Assembly: GCA_022579005.1 (NCBI GenBank)
Contig: MU401550.1
Span: forward strand, 374 to 64,373
Direction of reading: 5' to 3'
DNA length: 64,000 bases
Source of the DNA: Poronia punctata
Lineage: Eukaryota > Ascomycota > Sordariomycetes > Xylariales > Xylariaceae
This document shows, in pieces, positions 58,501 to 64,000 of this stretch. Below the pieces are notes generated by a model. That model worked only from the letters and a program-made list of their open reading frames with translations. It searched no databases and was not told the DNA's origin. Numbering within the stretch: position 1 is the first letter of the stretch; every line of letters begins with the position of its first letter. Both the position numbers and the translations under genes were made by a program.

Positions 58501-59976
58501 GTAAGTGAGGCAAAAAATTATTGTGTTGCGATCTTGGCTTGATAGATATGTATGGGCGACGCAACTTTTGTTTGTGTTTCGATTTTGTTCGACGCTTTTT
58601 TTTTAATACTTCTTCTGCCAATCCACAGGATGAGAAGGAGGTCGGACCGTCTTCCAATCTCTACTACTCGTACAGACGCATACCCACGAGAACACCTGCA
58701 TCAGGTAATATGGTCTCTCTTCCGAAATTCCTTCATGTCACCTATTTTTGAACCCGTACTCGTACACGTATATTCGCTCCATATGAGACGAGTTTTCCCA
58801 TGACTTCCATAAGGTGATGGAGAACATCGTTTACTATTAGCATGACCAAAGAGCAGTGCAGTGCTTCTTGTCTGATGCATTGGCATTGCATTCCTATCCC
58901 TCTTTGCGAAAATTACGTACTCCCGTCGTACGGGTAGGTTAGGTGCTGATTCCAAGGGGTACTCGTTTATGGTTAGGGTCACATTGGCCTCGCAACATAC
59001 CCAAACGTTCGGGAAAGGCTCCGTTCATTTTTCGACGCACATCACAGGCATACTCGTAAGTAGTACCTATTCAGGTGGACTAATGCTGACCAGCGTTCAC
59101 TTTATGATAATAATTTGGTTCCACGGGATCGAGGAGGTGGCTTTTTACCCCGCATTCCATGGCGTACATTACATATTATGGGCTCTTTGGGGTTGAAAAT
59201 CTGTTATTCTGATTGGGTAGGTAGGTAGGTAGTTCAACATCAAGCTCCCCTTTTCGTTCCGCCTCGGGATTTTATAAGTAGGGAGGAGGTAGGTATTGAT
59301 TCCCTTAGCTGCCCCGGGGGTTCTTGGACACGGTGATATTTTCAACGGTTCTGTCGTGTTACCCACGGGATTCGCAAAGTTCTTGACTGGGTTTATAGAC
59401 AGACATCAACAAAAATAAACCCAAATCATCCGTTTGGATAGAGAGAGATAGGGTTATTATCCCTTGAGTACTACCATACAATCTCGTTACCTATTCTGAC
59501 ATACAACGTATACGGGACTTGAGTAGGTAGGATCCAAATGGAGGGCGACCAGGGGGTAGGTCGTCTTTCTGGGGCATGCACCTCGGCTCCTACGCAGCTT
59601 CAAGTCCAAGCTAGCCACATAGAGAGCTAGTCTGCCATATTTTGTGGGGGTTAGCTGCTAAAGAAGGTCTGATGGACGAGGTTTAAGAAACCAATAATAG
59701 ACTGACGATGGGACCTGTGTTTGGTGATGTTGAACTTGTAGATTCGTGTTGAACTTTATAATTTTACATACATCTTTAGAAAGAATCAGAGGATATTCAT
59801 CGCTGGTCTTTTTTTGGTTCTCGTCGAAGGGAAAAGAGAGAGAATACATTTGAAAGTTGGCCGAGGTGAAGGAAATATATACCCATACGTAGCTTTCTTG
59901 GACCATCTTACCTTACCTCACTCACATCGTGAAGAAAGAGCTGAGCTGAGCTGAATGATATAAAAACCCAACAACA
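55591..59976. other. 4.4-kb intergenic region, no gene recognised
   Basis: Long stretch between the elongase start (minus) and the alcohol oxidase start (plus). Open frames up to about 117 codons exist on both strands without family resemblance. TACGTACTCGTAC-type motifs are frequent (57,016-57,050, 58,050-58,062, 58,336-58,372, 58,752-58,772), as are TAGGTAGG tracts (58,934-58,943, 59,216-59,232). A triplicated GCTTCAATGCTT element lies at 57,738-57,770. A (GAGCT)n stretch at 59,939-59,953 sits just before the oxidase start. Confidence 0.55.
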
Positions 59977-62566
59977 ATGGCGGAGTCAAATCCCATCACA
60001 GCTCCCCTCCCACTTCGACTTCCCGTCCCAACTTCAGCCGACGCCTTCACCGAGGACGTATGGGAGACATTATTCGCTCTTCTGGACGCCGTCACGCCGT
60101 CCATCGTGGTCGGCGCCGAGGTAACCGATAAGAAGAACCAGCTACAGATCACGGAAACCCAATGCATCGAGGCATACGAGCGCATCAAGAAGACCATGCG
60201 TGATAACGCGCCCGACTACGCCAAGTTCAAAGAGTATCTCGGTTCGCGGATTGTCGAAATGCCCGCTTACCAGGACCACATCAGACGGTTCGTGGGCAAT
60301 TTGCATAAAACTGCTCAACAGGATCTGGCTCGTCTTCTTCGTATATTAGAGTACGTATCTACCTTACCTATCCATAGGTTCCTGGGACGGGTTGGTTTCC
60401 GTTTCGCTGACAATGATGGGGGGATGGGGGAAACAGTACTCAGATTGGCAGTCTTGCTATGACGGGCTATCGCGTACCTGTCAAGGACCAGCCCATCGCC
60501 GTGCGCGAGGCTATTTTCCAATCGTGGCAAAACGCATGGTTGTCTGTTTTCCCCTATGCCGCGGGCATCTTCATGGTCATAGCCAAGCTGGCTTACGCCC
60601 AGCTCGATCCCGTCTTGCGCGAGATCAGCGACTACACGGACCATCAGCAGGACTATAAGCCGGGGCCGTCGTTCGAATATGACTTCATGCAGTTCCCTGC
60701 AGGCGACGAGCCGGCTGTCGTGGACGTAGACGTCGTCATCGTCGGTTCCGGATGCGGTGGTGGGGTATGTGCCAAAGTGCTCGCCGAAGCCGGACACGAC
60801 GTGTTAGTGGTTGATAAGGGGTATCATTTCACTCCATCCCAGCTACCCATGAACGCGCCGACAGCGGCCGAGTACCTCATGGAGGGGAAATTGGGTTTGA
60901 TGACGGAAGATAACAGCATCAACGTCGTGGCTGGAAGTAACTGGGGAGGCGGCGGAACTATCAATTGGAGCGTGTCCCTGCAACCGCAGGGATTCGTGCG
61001 GCAGGACTGGGCCGATAAGGGGCTCCCATTCTTCAATACGCAGGAATTCCAGAATTGTCTCGATCGTGTCTGCGGGTTCATGGGCGTTAGTGATGCGCAT
61101 ATTCGTCATAACCACGGTGCCCAGGTCATCCTGGACGGCGCGCGGAAACTCGGGTGGCATGCAAAAGCTTGTCCGCAGAACACGGGTGGCGCGGAGCATT
61201 ATTGCGGCCGGTGCTTCCACGGTTGCGGTAGCGCTGAGAAACAGGGTCCGGCTGTAAGCTGGTTGCCAGCCGCCGCACGGTCCGGCGCTCGGTTTATTGA
61301 GGGGCTGGCGGTTTCAAAGGTCTTGTTCGACAAGAAGAAGAAGGGCGAGGCAGTCGGCATCGTCGGAAAGTGGGTGTCGAGAGACAAGGATGGGAATGCC
61401 GACTCTCCCCTATCGGACAGGACGCAGAGGACTGTGAGGGTCAATGCGAAGAAGGTGATTATCGCCGGTGGTACTCTGCAGAGTCCCTTGTTGTTGATGA
61501 GGAGCGGATTGAAGGTACATCCCGACTTGGACAGAAATCTATATGTCGTATGATTTGGACTTCTGCTAACGCATCACGATGATCACTTACTAGAACCCCC
61601 ATATTGGCAGGAATCTCTACCTTCATCCTGCTGCACAAGTCCGTGCGGCATTTCCCCAGGATGTCAAGTGCTGGGAAGGTCAGTCACTATATATACCAAA
61701 GACCTATACCGTGTAAATGAGCTAGCTGACGTTTCTCGAACAAGGTGGCGTCATCACCTCCGTCTGTACAACATTCGAGAACCTAGACGGTAAAGGACAC
61801 GGTGCCAAGATCGAAACCAGCTGCGGGATAGTAAGAATTACTGATCCTTTTATTTTTTTTACCGACTTATCCGCTAACTCTCTCCTTCTCCAAAAAGCCA
61901 TACATCCTCCTCCACGGCCACCCATACGAGAACGCGCTACAATGGAAACTCGACGCAGTCCGAGTCCGCCAAATGGCCAACTACATCTCCATCGTACGAG
62001 ACCGTGACACAGGCCGAGTATTCCCCGACCCGGACGACGGACGTCCTCGAATCGATTACAAGACCTCGACCTTTGACCGAGCCAACTCCCTAGCCGGGAT
62101 AGTGGGCATAGCAAAACTATGCTACGTCCAAGGCGCGACCGAGATCTGGCCCGACGTGCCCGGCGTCCCCCCCTTCAAACGCTCCACCACTTCCACTTCT
62201 ACACCCGTAACAATGGCAGAATACGACGAGAGCAAATTCGACCAAGGCATCAACGATCCCGAATTCTCCGAATGGATCAAATTACTCGAGAGGACGGGCC
62301 ACGACTCCCCCAAGGCCAAGTGGTCTTGCGCTCATCAGATGGGTACCTGTCGTATGAGCGCCAGGCCGACCGATGGCGTCGTCGATCCCAAGGGGAAGGT
62401 CTGGGGTACGGAGAATCTCTATGTGGCTGATGCGAGCATCTTCCCTACTGCCACGGGCGTGAATCCCATGATTACGAATATGGCTATTGCGGATTATATA
62501 TCGAGGTGTATTTCTACAGATCTGAAGAAGAGCGGTAGTAGTAGTGGGTTGAGGGCTTCGTTGTAA
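59977..62566 (+). CDS. long-chain fatty alcohol oxidase (GMC-type flavoprotein)
   Basis: Five exons, 59977-60350, 60437-61514, 61594-61678, 61745-61830, 61898-62566, 763 aa. The N-terminal ~125 residues form the helical region typical of fungal/yeast FAO proteins. After DTQIGSLAMTGY comes a hydrophobic segment (SVFPYAAGIFMVIAKLAY) that may anchor it to a membrane. The FAD-binding motif VVIVGSGCGGGVCAKVL is at about residues 223-239, followed by VAGSNWGGGGTINWSVSL, CGRCFHGCGS (a Cys-rich insertion), AGGTLQSPLLL and the C-terminal HQMGTCRM and NPMITNMAIADYI motifs. FAOs oxidise long-chain alcohols to aldehydes with O2, giving H2O2, usually at peroxisomal or ER membranes in omega-oxidation. Exons 3 and 4 are short (85, 86 nt). 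The C-terminus RASL is not a clear PTS1. Confidence 0.93.
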
Positions 62567-63473
62567 GTTTTGGTAGGTTAGTTAACCTGGTTGATATTTG
62601 TGAAGAGGGGGCGCATACGTACCCCTATATACCTTTTTTTGTATGGTATGTATGTATCTACGAAAGCCTTTTGGCGTTGAAACCTTGTTTTGCTGTGCAT
62701 ATCTATATCGAACTTGTTTTTGATTCAATAAGTGCCCCTCTGTATAAGGTACCAGGTAGGTAATGTAATTAAAGTCTACTCGTACAAAGCCGCAACCACC
62801 TTTTTGTCCATAAAGTGCCCCTCACTCACTCACTCTACCTACATAAAGGAGATATTATTATATTCTGTATCTGATGTGGGTGACACCACCAGTTCAGTTC
62901 CACTACCTTGACAAAAACCCCATTACCTTATCCCCGCATTCCGTTCAAGTCTCGTGACAACAGTTGTAGTTTAGGTACAGTAGGTACATAGTACCGCGAC
63001 ATCACCAAAATCTCCCTTTCTTTCTTTCTTTCTTTCTTTCTCTCTTTCTTTCTTTCTTTCTCTCTTTCTTTCTTTCTCTCTTTCTTTCTTTCTTTCTTTC
63101 TTTCTCTCTTTCTTTCTTTCTTTCTCTCAAAAGCTCCGCATGCTAAGCCGAATAGACAGGAGCCTGTAAGCCGACTTTCACTTTATAATCCCCCTCATTA
63201 AATCTGGAAGGCTGGCACTTTCCTATACCGTTACGTGTTAAGTAGGCGGTTATTTACGTACAGACAGACAGACGATCTATTCCCCTTTCTAGGATCCATT
63301 TCATACCATCACCCCCGGCACTCCCCGGGTCAACACCAACACAAATTATTCTGGGTTAGCCTATCCCAGACTACATGAACATACTCGTATGTTCATGTTG
63401 TACGTGATATACCTACCCCGACCCCCCCCCCCCCCCACAACCCCAGCTTTTGTTGTTGGGTCGAGGGTAGGTA
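62567..63473. other. 3' flank of alcohol oxidase, simple-repeat rich
   Basis: Contains TAGGTA and ACTC repeats (62,821-62,836) and the TTTC tract annotated separately. No coding sequence was recognised up to the assembly gap. Confidence 0.6.
63016..63128. repeat. (TTTC)n microsatellite with TCTC interruptions
   Basis: About 113 bp of TTTC tetramers, interrupted at intervals by CTCT, in a semi-regular higher-order pattern that suggests expansion of a longer composite unit. Confidence 0.9.
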
Positions 63474-63572
63474 NNNNNNNNNNNNNNNNNNNNNNNNNNN
63501 NNNNNNNNNNNNNNNNNNNNNNNNNNNNNNNNNNNNNNNNNNNNNNNNNNNNNNNNNNNNNNNNNNNNNNNN
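63474..63572. other. assembly gap (99 N)
   Basis: Run of undetermined bases, abutting the tandem 8-bp repeat on its right side and about 37 bp from a poly-C tract on its left; the true length is unknown. Confidence 1.
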
Positions 63573-63676
63573 ATTTTTGTATTTTTGTATTTTTGTATTT
63601 TTGTATTTTTGTATTTTTGTATTTTTGTATTTTTGTATTTTTGTATTTTTGTATTTTTGTATTTTTGTATTTTTGT
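63573..63676. repeat. 13 copies of the 8-bp repeat ATTTTTGT
   Basis: Perfect head-to-tail octamer array of 104 bp, starting at the edge of the assembly gap. The array may continue into the gap, so 13 is a minimum. Confidence 0.95.
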
Positions 63677-64000
63677 TGGCTAGGTAAGATACTCATTCAT
63701 TCAGGCTGACTGCATAAACACTTTACTCTTTGTTATATGCATACCTTTTTCAATTTTCCTCGTTGTTAGGTGCGGGTGTGCGGAGAAGGAAGCAAGGCAT
63801 TTTCATCTTCACGAGTTTACCCCTACCTCACAAACTTCGAGGATTTTGTATCCTAGGAGGTAGGCAGGCAGGTATTGATACCCCAAAACAGCTTAACCCT
63901 AGGTTAGCATTGTTTTTCTCGTACACATTAGGACGAGGCCGCGTGATGTCAGACATCCCATGCATGTCTACTATCGTAATAACATGGTTCTCGATCCTGT
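63677..64000. other. window end, no gene recognised
   Basis: No open frame or RNA motif that I can support in the last 324 bases; one TAGGTAGG-like motif near 63,860. Confidence 0.6.

Overview
The window reads as nuclear DNA of a filamentous ascomycete (Pezizomycotina, most likely Sordariomycetes). Evidence: protein genes split by short GT-AG introns of mostly 50-125 nt with CTAAC/CTAAT-like branch sites, gene families typical of moulds, and an AT-saturated dead transposon block of the kind left by RIP-like mutation. No bacterial operon structure, rRNA, tRNA or CRISPR was seen. All exon models are my own reading. In every spliced model the exon lengths sum to a multiple of three, and an intron phase was accepted only where it joins recognisable protein sequence.

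Layout. 1-56 is a poly-C run. 1.07-4.03 kb (minus) holds a peroxisomal enoyl-CoA isomerase-like protein and an atypical Rho GTPase. 5.66-6.96 kb (plus) is a Ure2-like glutathione transferase. 7.4-8.6 kb (minus) is a protein with an internally duplicated domain. 9.6-11.5 kb (minus) is a mitochondrial Mmc1-like protein, divergent from ubc7 (12.0-12.6 kb, plus). 13.4-13.9 kb (minus) is a small secreted NIS1-like protein. 16.2-21.2 kb (minus) is a giant WW-domain, glutamine-rich protein. 22.7-23.6 kb is a methyltransferase, 24.6-25.7 kb a mitochondrial carrier, 26.2-27.0 kb urm1, and 29.2-30.8 kb a four-finger C2H2 regulator. A gene-poor zone (30.8-34.6 kb) leads into a 7.9-kb AT-rich element with ~98-bp terminal inverted repeats (34,647-42,530). 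Just beyond it lies cnxABC (43.1-45.2 kb; molybdenum cofactor step 1). Then come a FYVE protein (48.3-49.3 kb), an unrecognised protein (51.6-53.0 kb), an ELO fatty-acid elongase (54.1-55.6 kb), a long-chain alcohol oxidase (60.0-62.6 kb), and a repeat-bounded assembly gap near 63.5 kb.

Functional themes. Several genes touch lipid metabolism: peroxisomal isomerase, elongase and fatty alcohol oxidase. Others touch ubiquitin-type conjugation (ubc7, urm1) and mitochondria (carrier, Mmc1-like). They are not arranged as a cluster. The most noteworthy items are: the TIR-bounded AT-rich block, whose surviving G:C pairs sit almost only in purine-C contexts; the cnxABC intron, whose retention or removal would switch between a MoaA ending in Gly-Gly and a MoaA-MoaC fusion; a Rho GTPase lacking the residues equivalent to G12 and Q61; and a second, easily missed exon in the NIS1-like secreted protein.
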